Below are positions 1 to 8,463 of a DNA stretch of 64,000 bases, piece after piece. The DNA is from Paenibacillus selenitireducens. GTDB lineage: Bacteria > Bacillota > Bacilli > Paenibacillales > Paenibacillaceae. The notes beneath the pieces are model-generated. The model was not told the origin of the DNA and ran no database searches. It saw nothing but the letters and a program-made list of their open reading frames with translations. The DNA is taken from positions 27-64,026 of the forward strand of contig NZ_MSZX01000019.1 in the NCBI RefSeq assembly GCF_002021565.1, written 5' to 3'. The first letter of the stretch is position 1. Each line of letters begins with the position of its first letter. The position numbers and the translations under genes are program-made.

Positions 1-122
1 TAAACCAGCTAATCAAAGTCAAGATTCAACAGATTTAAGATTTCAGAACTCCAAAGAATGCAGACTCAAATAAGCCTACTGCAAGAAGCGAGTTAATGGT
101 AAAATATAACTATTAATATCCG

Positions 123-1331
123 TTATTTGCTCTGAAAGGGCGCGTCGTTACTCAAAATTCCGTAAATCATGCGCAAAAGCTTGTTTGAAGTCGCCACAAT
201 GGCAACTTTGGCAGGTTTGCCTTCAAGTCGTTTTTGCTGGTAATATTGCCATAGAATCGGATTTCGAGGGCCGTGGATTTGCTTTGAGATACCCCCAACT
301 GTTGCTTGGTAGAGCGCTGTACGGAGATATGCAGAGCCCCGTTTTGAGATACGATTCTGGTTTGCTTTAAAGGTTCCTGACTCGTAAACAGATGAATCCA
401 GCCCTGCAAAAGCGGTCAACTGTTTCACGGAAGGGAACCTTTTTATGTCCCCAATTTCAGCGTGAATCATTGCCGCAGTAATCGGCCCCACCCCAGGGAT
501 CGATCGTAGTAGGTGGTAGGCAGAAGATTCTTGAACTAAGGATTCCATTTGTTTTTCGAGTGCTGTAATTCCTTCTTGGTAAGCCTTGAATAACCCTATG
601 AAATTCTGCATTGCAAATATATGCGCCTGAGATCCACACGGATCAGGAAGGCTACTCCGCGCAATTCCCAGAAGCTGCGCGTATTTATCTTCATTCCAAG
701 TACGACCTCTTCGATTCAGCATAAGAATGGTTAATACGTCCTCTTTGTCCGCAGTCAGTAAAGCTGAGGGGGAAGGGAATTTAGTGAGAAGCTGAATGGA
801 TGAAGGGTTGAAAATGTTCTGAAAAGCCTTGTCATAGCCCGGAAAAGCCAAATCCAGAATGGAACGGAATTGCAGCTGAACTTCACCAAGAAGAGCTTTC
901 CATTGGGCATGTTGGCGACAGAGAAACCGTAGTTCAGTGACCTTTTCATCCATTGGCATGATTGGCGTACCTTCCCCTAAATAGAATGCATTAGCAATTC
1001 GAATTGCATCAATAGGATCGGTCTTTACCTTACGAGTAGAGCGCTTTTTGAGCTCATGAGTCGTTAAGGGGTTTAACAAGAAAACGGGATACCCGTGCGA
1101 GAAAAAGAAAGAAGCAATAGGCTTCGAATAATTACCAGTCGCCTCCATAACGACAGTTGGTCGCAGCGTTGTAGATTCTTCAAGCTGAACAAGAACTGAA
1201 AGCAATGACGAAACATGATCAGGTGAATGGGAGAAAGAGAAGGGCTTTTTCACTTGTACGCCATAGGAAGTGAAGGCAGCGGCAACGCTCTTCCCCTTCG
1301 CAATATCGATACTTAAAACAGGTTGATTCAT
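123..1331 (-). CDS. IS110-family transposase (DEDD recombinase)
   Basis: This 402-residue protein catalyses excision and insertion of the element. The N-terminal RuvC-like DEDD domain shows SIDIAKGK, VVMEATGNY and KTDPIDAIRIA. The C-terminal Transposase_20 region carries SIPGVGPITAAMIHAEIGD, followed by FAGLDSSVYESG, which includes the conserved serine region. The length is normal for an intact IS110 transposase and no frameshift is seen. The ATG at 1331 is chosen because a clear AAGGAGGT sits just upstream, whereas the longer reading frame to 1361 would contain this site. Known IS110 recombinases act with a structured RNA from the element's non-coding end, and such a region lies immediately upstream. 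Confidence 0.93.
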   Translation of the reverse strand: MNQPVLSIDIAKGKSVAAAFTSYGVQVKKPFSFSHSPDHVSSLLSVLVQLEESTTLRPTVVMEATGNYSKPIASFFFSHGYPVFLLNPLTTHELKKRSTRKVKTDPIDAIRIANAFYLGEGTPIMPMDEKVTELRFLCRQHAQWKALLGEVQLQFRSILDLAFPGYDKAFQNIFNPSSIQLLTKFPSPSALLTADKEDVLTILMLNRRGRTWNEDKYAQLLGIARSSLPDPCGSQAHIFAMQNFIGLFKAYQEGITALEKQMESLVQESSAYHLLRSIPGVGPITAAMIHAEIGDIKRFPSVKQLTAFAGLDSSVYESGTFKANQNRISKRGSAYLRTALYQATVGGISKQIHGPRNPILWQYYQQKRLEGKPAKVAIVATSNKLLRMIYGILSNDAPFQSK

Positions 1332-1374
1332 ATGACCTCCTTGGATGACACTAGGACCCAAAACAAATGCTCTC

Positions 1375-1560
1375 CACAGGTTGGCACGGTGATACGGGCT
1401 CTAGGCCCAACCAGCTAAATCGGGGTATGAACATTGCTAGGGCTGAAACACTTTATGTGACGAGATCTAAGTCCCAACACCACATTCGTTCTTAACCCAG
1501 TGCTAATCTTTTAAGTATAAAAGAAAAGCTCATCCCCGATGAACTGGGATGAGCTTAATA
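1375..1560 (-). ncRNA. candidate IS110 bridge RNA in the non-coding end
   Basis: The roughly 230 bases upstream of the transposase hold two strong foldbacks. One is an 11-bp stem (1526-1536 with 1546-1556). The other is a nested structure in which GGTTGG at 1379-1384 pairs with CCAACC at 1407-1412, enclosing GGGC/GCCC. IS110-group elements such as IS621 encode a bridge RNA of about 180 nt in the end upstream of the transposase. The distance between these two structures matches that size. No target or donor loop could be assigned, so this rests on position and structure only. Confidence 0.35.
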
Positions 1561-1624
1561 TACCAACACCATATTCAAGCATTGGGGCTATCGCCCCTCG
1601 GTCTGCCCGAGGGATTTCGGAATT

Positions 1625-1726
1625 GAGCTAACGGAGTACGATAGTTCAGAACACCACAACGGCAGCCGATCAGAGGATCAGCTGCCGTTTTTATTGAAGT
1701 AAAGGGCAGTTTAACGTAAATTTCAA
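1625..1726 (+). repeat. composite intergenic repeat, copy 1
   Basis: The unit has three parts: GAGCTAACGGAGTACGATAG, whose flanks TTGAGCTA and TAGTTCAG can pair; then an intrinsic terminator hairpin; then TTGAAGTAAAGGGCAGTTTA. Related copies lie at 2382-2470 and 2867-2935, each directly after a gene. It looks like a dispersed terminator-bearing repeat rather than part of the insertion sequence. Confidence 0.5.
1660..1692 (+). terminator. intrinsic terminator
   Basis: CGGCAGC at 1660-1666 pairs with GCTGCCG at 1681-1687, extended by GATC/GATC, and is followed by five T. It belongs to the composite repeat covering 1625-1726. Confidence 0.75.
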
Positions 1727-1812
1727 CAATATGGAAACGTATTATTAGGTGAGTTCACAATTCTTAAGCTCGAAACTACGTCTTTATAAGGTTTAAGGTG
1801 GGAGTTGGTTTT

Positions 1813-2367
1813 TTGTCAAAAAACTTGAAAATCAATGTATTCTGTTCCATCGCTATTTTATTAATCGTTTCATATTTTTTTGGCATTGGACTACAAAACA
1901 ATGCCAAGGAAATTGAAAAAGCTGTATTATCTTTAAACCAGCCGATGACAAAAATTGTTCATATTGAAGCATTAGAAAATAATAAAGCTATTGCGTTTTA
2001 TGAATGGGGAACAGCACCCGAAGATTATTTTGGGATTATAAATTTAAAGAAAGACCTTTTTGGCTGGCACCTTATGAATGGTTCAACTTCGGCTACCCCA
2101 AAGGAATATAAAATAGGATGGTCTTTTAGTGACTTAAAAAGGGACTTTTCAAATTACACAGACATTCTCTATGGAAAAATATTTGACGCCGAAATCGTAG
2201 ACGTACTTGTCAATACTGATAATGGTAAGCAATATTCAGCAAAAATCATTGACGATAATAACGGTGAAAAGTTTTGGTTCTTAATAACAGATGGAGTAAA
2301 ACTTACAGGTTCTACTATTACAGCCCGTTCTCAAGATGGAAAAATAATCGAACAGATAACAAGATAA
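1813..2367 (+). CDS. membrane-anchored hypothetical protein
   Basis: I do not recognise a family. The 184-residue product starts with a short basic segment and one hydrophobic helix at about residues 9-29, then a mixed alpha/beta extracytoplasmic part. It has no cysteines in the predicted outer domain and no obvious catalytic motif. The TTG at 1813 is preferred because AAGGTGGGAG lies 9 bases upstream; the GTG at 1798 would overlap that site. Base composition is AT-richer than the metabolic genes nearby. It stands alone between two copies of the composite repeat. A small lipid-facing or envelope protein is the safest description. Confidence 0.6.
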   Translation: MSKNLKINVFCSIAILLIVSYFFGIGLQNNAKEIEKAVLSLNQPMTKIVHIEALENNKAIAFYEWGTAPEDYFGIINLKKDLFGWHLMNGSTSATPKEYKIGWSFSDLKRDFSNYTDILYGKIFDAEIVDVLVNTDNGKQYSAKIIDDNNGEKFWFLITDGVKLTGSTITARSQDGKIIEQITR

Positions 2368-2381
2368 ATACTGATATCGTT

Positions 2382-2470
2382 AAGCTAACGGGACACGATA
2401 ATGTAGGAGTTTGCTTGAGGCAGCTCCTTTTTCTTATGTTGAAGTAACTGGCAGGTTAATTTAGTTGAAA
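2382..2470 (+). repeat. composite intergenic repeat, copy 2
   Basis: AAGCTAACGGGACACGATAA at 2382 is followed by an AGGAG/CTCCT hairpin with a T-run at about 2405-2433 and then TTGAAGTAACTGGCAGGTTA. The order of parts is the same as at 1625-1726. It directly follows the stop codon of the upstream gene and probably terminates it. Confidence 0.5.
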
Positions 2471-2528
2471 ATAAAGGAAAATAGATAAGATATGAGGAAT
2501 ATATTGGAGTATTTGGGGAGGGTTTTCG

Positions 2529-2846
2529 TTGAAATACTTTTATGGAATATTAGTGGTTTTGGGAGTTGTGTTGCCGTATTCGCAATTTCTTCCGTGGATC
2601 ATTCAGAATGGCCTGGATATGTCTCAATTAGTAGAAGAAATAACCCAAACGAGCATTGGATCATTTGCATGGATGGATGTTTTAGTATCAGCAATTGTAC
2701 TTATTGGGTTCATTCTCTTCGAAGGCAAAAGAAATGGTATGAGGTCGTTATGGTTGCCGATTATAGGTACTCTTGTAGTAGGTGTTTCATTAGGTCTTCC
2801 TTTATTTTTATTACTTCGTGAAATACACATCGTGAAGAAATTATAA
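2529..2846 (+). CDS. DUF2834 family small membrane protein
   Basis: The 105-residue protein has three hydrophobic helices (about residues 4-24, 47-65 and 76-97). It carries the DUF2834 hallmarks VVLPYSQFLPW near the N-terminus and GVSLGLPLFLLLRE at the C-terminus. Function is unknown for the family, which is found as single genes in many bacteria. Translation probably starts at the TTG at 2529, preceded by GGGGAGG; no ATG fits the conserved N-terminus. A larger overlapping frame starting at 2492 is discarded because it lacks these motifs. Confidence 0.85.
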   Translation: MKYFYGILVVLGVVLPYSQFLPWIIQNGLDMSQLVEEITQTSIGSFAWMDVLVSAIVLIGFILFEGKRNGMRSLWLPIIGTLVVGVSLGLPLFLLLREIHIVKKL

Positions 2847-2866
2847 GGCTGAATTTCAGCACTTTT

Positions 2867-2935
2867 GAGCTAACGGAGAACGATAGTTGAATAACACATA
2901 TTGTTGAGTAAGCTACCGCAGCCTGCTTATTTTTT
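2867..2935 (+). repeat. composite intergenic repeat, copy 3
   Basis: GAGCTAACGGAGAACGATAG begins 20 bases after the DUF2834 stop codon. A weak TAAGC/GCTTA hairpin with a T-run at 2909-2935 follows. The third part seen in the other two copies is not recognisable here. Confidence 0.45.
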
Positions 2936-2957
2936 AAGCTATTCTAGCTAATAGCTT
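2936..2957. repeat. perfect 8-bp inverted repeat
   Basis: AAGCTATT and AATAGCTT flank a six-base loop. It lies between the DUF2834 gene and the BadF-type gene. It may be part of the terminator of the former, or an operator. Confidence 0.35.
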
Positions 2958-3086
2958 GTCAATATTTAATTCCTAATGGGTACGGGCAACATTCCTGAAG
3001 TTGTACACATCTGAGGGCTGCTTGCAAAAATCGACGGGGGAGCCTTTAGGATTCAATTGTCATCAGATTGGTAGGGGGCTACATAT

Positions 3087-4028
3087 ATGATGGAACGTGA
3101 TGTTGTTATAGGCATTGATGGAGGTGGAACGAGTACAAGAGTCATGATATGCGATCTAAAGGGGAACGAGCTTGCTTATGCGGAGGGTGGCTGTGCTTCC
3201 AAGTATAAGGACGAGAACGCGTCTGATCATGTGAAAGCTACTATTGAGGATGCACTTGCGAAGGCAGGGCGAGTTGCAACTGATGTGGCCATGCTTGTTG
3301 CTGGAATTGCAGGCTACGAATCAGAAGCTGATGATGCATGGATTATACCTTTTACCGACTTGCCGGGACTCCATTGTCCAAAGCTGCACTTGAATGACTC
3401 GGATATTGCTCACGCCGGAGCGCTTCAGAATAGGCCAGGTATTATTGCGATCGCGGGAACGGGCACCATGATCATGGGCATCAATGAATATGGCAGGCGG
3501 ATCAGAAACTCAGATTATCATCAATACGCGTATAGTGCCGCGCGTCATCTCGCCTATGATGCTGTGTATGAAGTGCTTGCAGGACTTCGAGATGATTCGA
3601 ATGAGGGGCTGATCACGGAGATGCTGCAATATTTGCAAGTGAGTAGCTTGGAGCAGTTGCAGGAGCTTGCTCGGCAGGGCTTCCATCCCGATACGATGAA
3701 GCGCAATCAACTGTTCGGGCAGTTCGCTCCACAAGTCACGAGGGCCGCAGAACAGGGCAGCAGTGTTGCAAGACGTGTATGCAACCGCGCTGCAGAGCAG
3801 CTCCGATTGGGTATTGAGCTTGTCGGCTCCAACTTTGCTCAACGCAACGTTGAGGTCGCGTTAATCGGCAGTGTCATCTGCAGCCCCTATATGAGCGGTA
3901 AGCTGACAGAATTGCTCATGGCAAATCCAATTAAGCAATATCGCGTGGTTGAAACGCAATTGCAGCCCGTAGTCGGTGCCATTCTTCTGGCCTATAAGGA
4001 GCTGGGAATCCCTACAAACAAACGGTGA
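3087..4028 (+). CDS. BadF/BadG/BcrA/BcrD-type ATPase, N-acetylglucosamine kinase-like
   Basis: This 313-residue cytoplasmic protein of the ASKHA fold begins with the phosphate-binding motif IGIDGGGTSTRV (residues 7-18). It has LNDSDIAHAGA and the second phosphate loop IIAIAGTGTMIMG in the middle, then a C-terminal IGSVICSPYM adenosine-type loop. These match the BadF family members annotated as N-acetylglucosamine kinases, which phosphorylate amino sugars with ATP. The Cys pair that binds the cluster in benzoyl-CoA reductase activators is absent, which supports a sugar-kinase role. AGGGGG precedes the first of two ATG codons. It converges on a GH38-type glycosidase gene, so salvage of a sugar released from glycans is plausible. 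Confidence 0.8.
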   Translation: MMERDVVIGIDGGGTSTRVMICDLKGNELAYAEGGCASKYKDENASDHVKATIEDALAKAGRVATDVAMLVAGIAGYESEADDAWIIPFTDLPGLHCPKLHLNDSDIAHAGALQNRPGIIAIAGTGTMIMGINEYGRRIRNSDYHQYAYSAARHLAYDAVYEVLAGLRDDSNEGLITEMLQYLQVSSLEQLQELARQGFHPDTMKRNQLFGQFAPQVTRAAEQGSSVARRVCNRAAEQLRLGIELVGSNFAQRNVEVALIGSVICSPYMSGKLTELLMANPIKQYRVVETQLQPVVGAILLAYKELGIPTNKR

Positions 4029-4203
4029 AGTTGAATGTGAAACGGATATCCTATCTGGATATTTAGCGGAGGGCAGCAGTTGTGAATTCAACATGTCATA
4101 TATAAAAGATAATGTAGTCTTCATACCTATTCGTATGATCGGAGATTTAATGAGGTAAGAAGGTGATCAAGAATCGTCTCATGAGGATCAGAGATTACCA
4201 TAA

Positions 4204-4243
4204 AAAAGAGGCCGCCCCGAATACTGTTTGGGGCGGCCTCTTT
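4204..4243. terminator. bidirectional intrinsic terminator
   Basis: AAAGAGGCCGCCCC pairs with GGGGCGGCCTCTTT, with A- and T-runs on either side. It serves the two convergent genes that flank it. The rest of the roughly 225-base gap shows no credible gene. Confidence 0.9.
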
Positions 4244-4253
4244 ACATGATGTT

Positions 4254-6743
4254 TTATAGGATGCGATGGACTGTAAATTGTCCGGTGGAGGCATGAAGAG
4301 CCTCTGACACCTGCTGCGGATCAACCTGGTGGTGACGCGCGATCGCATAGCGGAATTCATAGAATCCTCCGAGCGTTGCTTTAAAGTTGGTTTCCCAGTA
4401 GTTCGTCAGGATCCATGCATACGTGGAAGGACGACTATCTGCTTGTTGCATCGTATGAAGTAATCTCGGTTTGTGCTCCAAGGTGCCCAACTGCAGCAAT
4501 GGCGTATCTGTCATGGAAAGGGCGAGAGCTTCTTGGTCGTTGGCTGAGTGCCAGAATAAGCCTTCCTGTACGCACGTGTAATCCAGGCAAGAACCCGGAA
4601 TTTGGTCCTTCCATGGACGAACCAAGCCCCCGGCTTTTTCCACGTAAAGTTCTGCATCCGATCCCATAGCAAATGGCAGAGCTACATATACGTTTTCGGG
4701 GAGCCAGATGCTGTCCTTGTGAAAACGGACCGATACTTCGACGCGAGGCTGGTTTGCGAACATTTTAAGATGTACGGCGTAGTAGCTGAGTCCTTTCACT
4801 TCATATGCAAGCTCGATAAGAGCGAACAATGGTCCATTGTCCAGCACCTTCATGCGAGTCAAACGCCCGACATCCCGCTGGACGTTAATCCCTTTCCGGT
4901 TTCGCCCCATCCGGGAGCGAGTAGAGCATACCTGGGAAGGATCGTGTTGATCCAGAGCCGGTGTAACCTCATAAACCGGAGTGAATGGGGCGTGTTGGCG
5001 GTTCTGATCCAACAGATCTACAGAACTTCTCTTATCCACCCACGCTGTGATTCCTTCATTTATTTTCCACTCGATACGCATCGTTCCTGATTCTATGAAG
5101 TCCTCGTTGACAATAATCGGATGTTCCGTGGCAGGCTGCATCCAGATGTCGGCGACTCCTTCGCATGCGATCGGCTCGATATTGCGGGCGGTCAGGATTT
5201 TATCGGATGGTGCGGAAACGTCCCCCATATCAAACGGTTGAAGATGAAGAGTACGGGACTCTCCCGGTAAAAGCGTCAGTTCGGTGACGAGCGATTTCGT
5301 ATGGGATAGTTGATACGGTATCGCTTGTCCTATCGATTCATCGATAAGCTCGAATTTCTTCTGGAGTATTACGGTTTCCCATCCATCGAGCGGAATCGTC
5401 ACCTGAAGCGTGGCTTCAGATGGTTCCGTATTGATGACCTCGTACCGCAGAGGACGATGGGGAGCAAGAAGAGCCCCATGACGAGCGACGAGCGCTTTAT
5501 CCAGTGCACGGTAAGCCAGTTTGCTGGCTTCGGCGGCATACGCCTGTTTCCGAACCTCCAGCATCTGAACCTGCGGATGCCACGGTTCATAGACAGAGGA
5601 ATGGTACCCCCACGTATGCTCCGCATACATGGTCAGTGCCTGCATCGCTTCGTCCATGTCGGAAGGACTTGCCGCTTCATGGGCAGGGTCCAATCTTTTC
5701 ACTTTCCGAAGTGTACGCTGGGCATCGCGGTAGATCTGAGTATGCATCGCCGTGGAAGCAACGCCGTCGGTCCACCAGTCCGGCCAGTCCCCCCGGTGAA
5801 CCGGGAGCTTGGATAAGTCTTCCTCCTTCAATACCGCAAAGAATTCGGAAAGCGTCGTTAGTTTAATCGTGACTTGATCGCCGAATTGTTCATTCCATTG
5901 CGTAATCCATTCCGCTATATCCGCATTCGGAGACGCATTGTCTGTGCCAAGCCCAGATACCATGACAGGAACGAAGGAATAAGGATATTGTTCCTGCTCA
6001 AGATTTCTTAAATACCGGTTAATCCGTACCGTTGCAATATCGTTATGACGAGATTCGGGTTCCATGAGATAATGTTGGATTTCGTCTTTGATGATATATT
6101 TACCCAGCGCGTTCGGGCAGAAGCCCAACTCATTGCCGAACATATAGTGTTCTCCGTTCCAGACGAGCAGCTTGCCGCCGTCAGGGGTTTCCCACCAAAA
6201 CGGCGTTTGCTTGCGGCCCAGTGGATACATACCGTGATGCGTGTGGATACAGGAGAAGAGATGCTGAATGTTATTCTGGAGCAAACTGGAGGCATATCCC
6301 CAGCCGTATCCGTTAATGTCGGCTGTCATCGCACTGTCGATCCGGTGTCCGAAAGACTCCGCATATTGCTGGGCCTTGCCGTGATTCCGAAGAAGGAGAT
6401 CGAAGTCGGGAAGCTCGGTCATGTTCAGATAAGTCCCCGATAGCTCAATATCTCCCCGTGCTACAGCCTGCTGAAAAGCCGCTTTTTCGGAAGCTGAAGC
6501 TTCTTCCAGGAACTTCTCTACGGCCCAGAACGTTTCACATGTCCAACGGAATGGTTTCCACTCCGGATGCATTCCACTGTGAGCGGCTTCTGAAATTTTC
6601 AATGCCTGACGAATAAAATCAACATGATACTGTTCGATTCTTTCCTGACGCTCCGTATAGCCGATATCCGTGTGCGAATGATGGATGACGTAGATTGTCC
6701 AGTTGCGGACGGGTTTATGCTCTTCTTTAGTTGATATACTCAT
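4254..6743 (-). CDS. glycoside hydrolase family 38-type protein (alpha-mannosidase-like)
   Basis: The 829-residue protein has no signal peptide and should act in the cytoplasm. The N-terminal domain begins VIHHSHTDIGYT, corresponding to the His-x-His-x-Asp zinc region of GH38 enzymes. SAMTADINGYGWGY supplies a candidate catalytic aspartate, and a beta-sandwich region occupies the C-terminal half. GH38 enzymes are zinc-dependent retaining alpha-mannosidases; this member is distant enough that the substrate is uncertain. The ATG at 6743 has TTGGAGGT upstream. The gene is monocistronic, ends at a strong shared terminator, and a decayed AraC gene lies upstream. Transcription would have to start within 6744-6918. 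Confidence 0.75.
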   Translation of the reverse strand: MSISTKEEHKPVRNWTIYVIHHSHTDIGYTERQERIEQYHVDFIRQALKISEAAHSGMHPEWKPFRWTCETFWAVEKFLEEASASEKAAFQQAVARGDIELSGTYLNMTELPDFDLLLRNHGKAQQYAESFGHRIDSAMTADINGYGWGYASSLLQNNIQHLFSCIHTHHGMYPLGRKQTPFWWETPDGGKLLVWNGEHYMFGNELGFCPNALGKYIIKDEIQHYLMEPESRHNDIATVRINRYLRNLEQEQYPYSFVPVMVSGLGTDNASPNADIAEWITQWNEQFGDQVTIKLTTLSEFFAVLKEEDLSKLPVHRGDWPDWWTDGVASTAMHTQIYRDAQRTLRKVKRLDPAHEAASPSDMDEAMQALTMYAEHTWGYHSSVYEPWHPQVQMLEVRKQAYAAEASKLAYRALDKALVARHGALLAPHRPLRYEVINTEPSEATLQVTIPLDGWETVILQKKFELIDESIGQAIPYQLSHTKSLVTELTLLPGESRTLHLQPFDMGDVSAPSDKILTARNIEPIACEGVADIWMQPATEHPIIVNEDFIESGTMRIEWKINEGITAWVDKRSSVDLLDQNRQHAPFTPVYEVTPALDQHDPSQVCSTRSRMGRNRKGINVQRDVGRLTRMKVLDNGPLFALIELAYEVKGLSYYAVHLKMFANQPRVEVSVRFHKDSIWLPENVYVALPFAMGSDAELYVEKAGGLVRPWKDQIPGSCLDYTCVQEGLFWHSANDQEALALSMTDTPLLQLGTLEHKPRLLHTMQQADSRPSTYAWILTNYWETNFKATLGGFYEFRYAIARHHQVDPQQVSEALHASTGQFTVHRIL

Positions 6744-6918
6744 AGTAAGATAACCTCCAATTAATTTAACGATGCGTGCGCTGTTATCCTGATCCTCGAA
6801 TAGCTTACGATTTTATTGTAGAAGGAGCAGGAGGAGGTGTCTTTATAAAAAGAGGAAGTTTTTTTGTACGATCAGGACATGATTCCTTATCGCTACAGAT
6901 TGGAGTCAAATCGCCCTT

Positions 6919-7118
6919 CAGTGAACTGTGAATATCTGAATCGTACGGGGGGTTACGCCAAGCTTTGCTGTAAATACGTGTGTGAAGTAATGAACGGATT
7001 TGAAATCCGTATACGACGGCAATATCTATGATCTGTCGATCCGTATGTAGAAGCATGCCTTTTGCAATTCTGTGACATGTTCAACAAGGTCGCGTTCTTT
7101 AGCATAACGAATCGAGTC
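6919..7118 (-). pseudogene. remnant of an AraC-family regulator
   Basis: Read in three frames on the minus strand, the segment gives IRYAKERDLVEHVTELQ, then LLHTDRQIIDIAVVYGF, then FKSVHYFTHVFTAKLGVTPR. That is an almost complete second AraC helix-turn-helix unit. Frame changes lie near 7050 and 6995. The last part resembles the C-terminus of the intact AraC gene at 56111-57031 (SVHYFTRVFTKMLGVSP). No N-terminal ligand domain remains. It lies upstream of the GH38-type gene and may be its lost regulator. Confidence 0.7.
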
Positions 7119-7193
7119 CGTCCCCAATAGCCCATATAGGGGGACATTGGTCCGCACTCTGAAACCGTTTTCTAATGAAACAGTGGGGTTCTT

Positions 7194-7220
7194 TTGAATG
7201 TCTACTCAATGAGGTATAAT
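7194..7220 (+). promoter_or_regulatory. possible sigma-A promoter
   Basis: TTGAAT at 7194 and a perfect TATAAT at 7215 are separated by 15 bases, which is short. The start codon of the ArsR-type gene lies 50 bases downstream with GGGGGAAG before it. Confidence 0.45.
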
Positions 7221-7269
7221 GATAAATTATTAATTGATATAAGAGATTCTAAGTTGGGGGAAGTGCAAT

Positions 7270-8187
7270 ATGTTAGAGTTGATCATTGATGAATCGGAAC
7301 GTTTACGAATAGTAGCGCATGCGTTATCTTCAGATATTCGTATTAACATTATTAAGCTTTTGAATTTTAATAAGGAGAACATAGTAGATATTGCCGAGAA
7401 ACTAAATCTACCTGTTTCTACAGTCGCATCGAATATCAAAGTTCTAGAGGGTGCTGGGTTAATCGTTACGGAAGTACAGGCTGCATCCAGAGGAACTATG
7501 AAACTTTGTACAGTGAATTTCAATGAAATTCATATGAATCTGAATGTAAATGCCGGATATAATGATCCAACAAAAGTTTACCAAATCGATATGCCTGTTG
7601 GCTGTTATACTGATTGCGAAATTCATCCCACTTGCGGTTTGATTAATGATAATGGGATTGTTAAACCTCAAGACGAACCGTCCTATTTTTTTCATCCGGG
7701 GAGAGTTTCCGCTCAACTGATTTGGTTTCATCGGGGTTACGTCGATTATAAATTCCCGGTTACCTCTGATACAAATATGAACATCAAGTCAATTCAATTT
7801 TCTATGGAACTCTGTTCCGAAGCTCCTGGTTATGATCACAATTGGCCGTCTGACATTACAGTATGGATCAATGATACAGAAATTGGAACTTGGACTTGTC
7901 CTGGAGATTTTGGCGATAGAAGGGGAAAACTTAACCCACTATGGCTTCCTGACAATCATACCCAATACGGTTTGCTAAAAACCTGGAAAGTCGATAACGG
8001 GGGAAGTTACTTGGATGATGTAAAAATCTCGGATATTAGATTGCCGGATATTTCATTTAAAATGAATAAATATATTAAATTCAGAATTGGCATCAAACCC
8101 TATTCGGAGAATATCGGCGGAATCAATCTTTTTGGTAAAGAGTTCGGTGATTATAGTCAGGACATCATTATGAGAATTATCTACTAA
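7270..8187 (+). CDS. ArsR-type winged-helix transcriptional regulator with large C-terminal domain
   Basis: The first 90 of 305 residues form an ArsR/SmtB-like winged helix (HALSSDIRINIIKLL, then recognition helix VSTVASNIKVLEGAGLI). The remaining 200 residues are a beta-rich domain beginning with the cysteine cluster CYTDCEIHPTCGL, followed by YFFHPGRVSAQLIWF. This architecture recurs beside sugar importers in Firmicutes, where the C-terminal part is probably a ligand sensor; the ligand is unknown. The ArsR metal-binding motif ELCVCD is missing, so metal sensing is not indicated. The gene ends 338 bases before a sugar ABC operon on the same strand and is its likely local regulator. Confidence 0.75.
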   Translation: MLELIIDESERLRIVAHALSSDIRINIIKLLNFNKENIVDIAEKLNLPVSTVASNIKVLEGAGLIVTEVQAASRGTMKLCTVNFNEIHMNLNVNAGYNDPTKVYQIDMPVGCYTDCEIHPTCGLINDNGIVKPQDEPSYFFHPGRVSAQLIWFHRGYVDYKFPVTSDTNMNIKSIQFSMELCSEAPGYDHNWPSDITVWINDTEIGTWTCPGDFGDRRGKLNPLWLPDNHTQYGLLKTWKVDNGGSYLDDVKISDIRLPDISFKMNKYIKFRIGIKPYSENIGGINLFGKEFGDYSQDIIMRIIY

Positions 8188-8225
8188 AGTTAAATGTAGA
8201 AGGATCGCAGAAAATGGCGATAGAA

Positions 8226-8262
8226 TGCCGCACCCTTTAGACCCCGATTGGGTCTTTTTGGC
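8226..8262 (+). terminator. intrinsic terminator
   Basis: AGACCC/GGGTCT enclosed by TGCC/GGCA, with a T-run, 39 bases after the ArsR-type gene. It separates the regulator from the importer operon. Confidence 0.75.
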
Positions 8263-8376
8263 ATATAAAATGGCGAGATGTGTCGATTATATATTTTTCT
8301 ATTTTCAAGTGAAAAGGGATCAATATACAATTCGTTACGGATTTTGTGTAACAAATAAAAAAACGGGAAAAAAGTG

Positions 8377-8405
8377 TTGACGAAACAAAAAAACTGATTT
8401 AAGTT
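8377..8405 (+). promoter_or_regulatory. possible promoter of the sugar importer operon
   Basis: TTGACG at 8377 is followed 17 bases later by the weak -10 TAAGTT. The operator-like repeat at 8419 and the cre site at 8464 lie downstream, positions from which repressors could block initiation or elongation. Confidence 0.35.
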
Positions 8406-8418
8406 TAGATTGTCATTA

Positions 8419-8430
8419 AACGGTAACGTT
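8419..8430. promoter_or_regulatory. operator-like inverted repeat
   Basis: AACGGTAACGTT has perfect AACG/CGTT arms around a four-base centre, typical of a dimeric repressor site. It lies just past the putative -10 element of the importer promoter. Confidence 0.35.
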
Positions 8431-8463
8431 AATGGAAAAATATACGTGGAAAGGAGACAAGAC

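Larger units (their letters stand above)
123..1613 (-). mobile_element. IS110-family insertion sequence (boundaries approximate)
   Basis: The element consists of one DEDD transposase gene on the minus strand and about 280 bases of structured non-coding DNA upstream of it. IS110 elements have no long terminal inverted repeats and make no clear target duplication, so the exact ends cannot be read here. The upstream limit is guessed at the short hairpins near 1584-1612, because sequence from about 1614 onward resembles a host repeat also found at 2867. The downstream end lies below position 123 and cannot be placed. Confidence 0.6.

Noticed and set aside
2492-2821. Open frame overlapping the DUF2834 gene
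   Set aside because: The alternative frame at 2529 has the family motifs and a better ribosome binding site; this one is cysteine-rich nonsense.
6953-7147. Minus-strand frames in 6805-7147 as separate small genes
   Set aside because: They are pieces of one frameshifted AraC gene, as shown by continuity of its motifs across frames.
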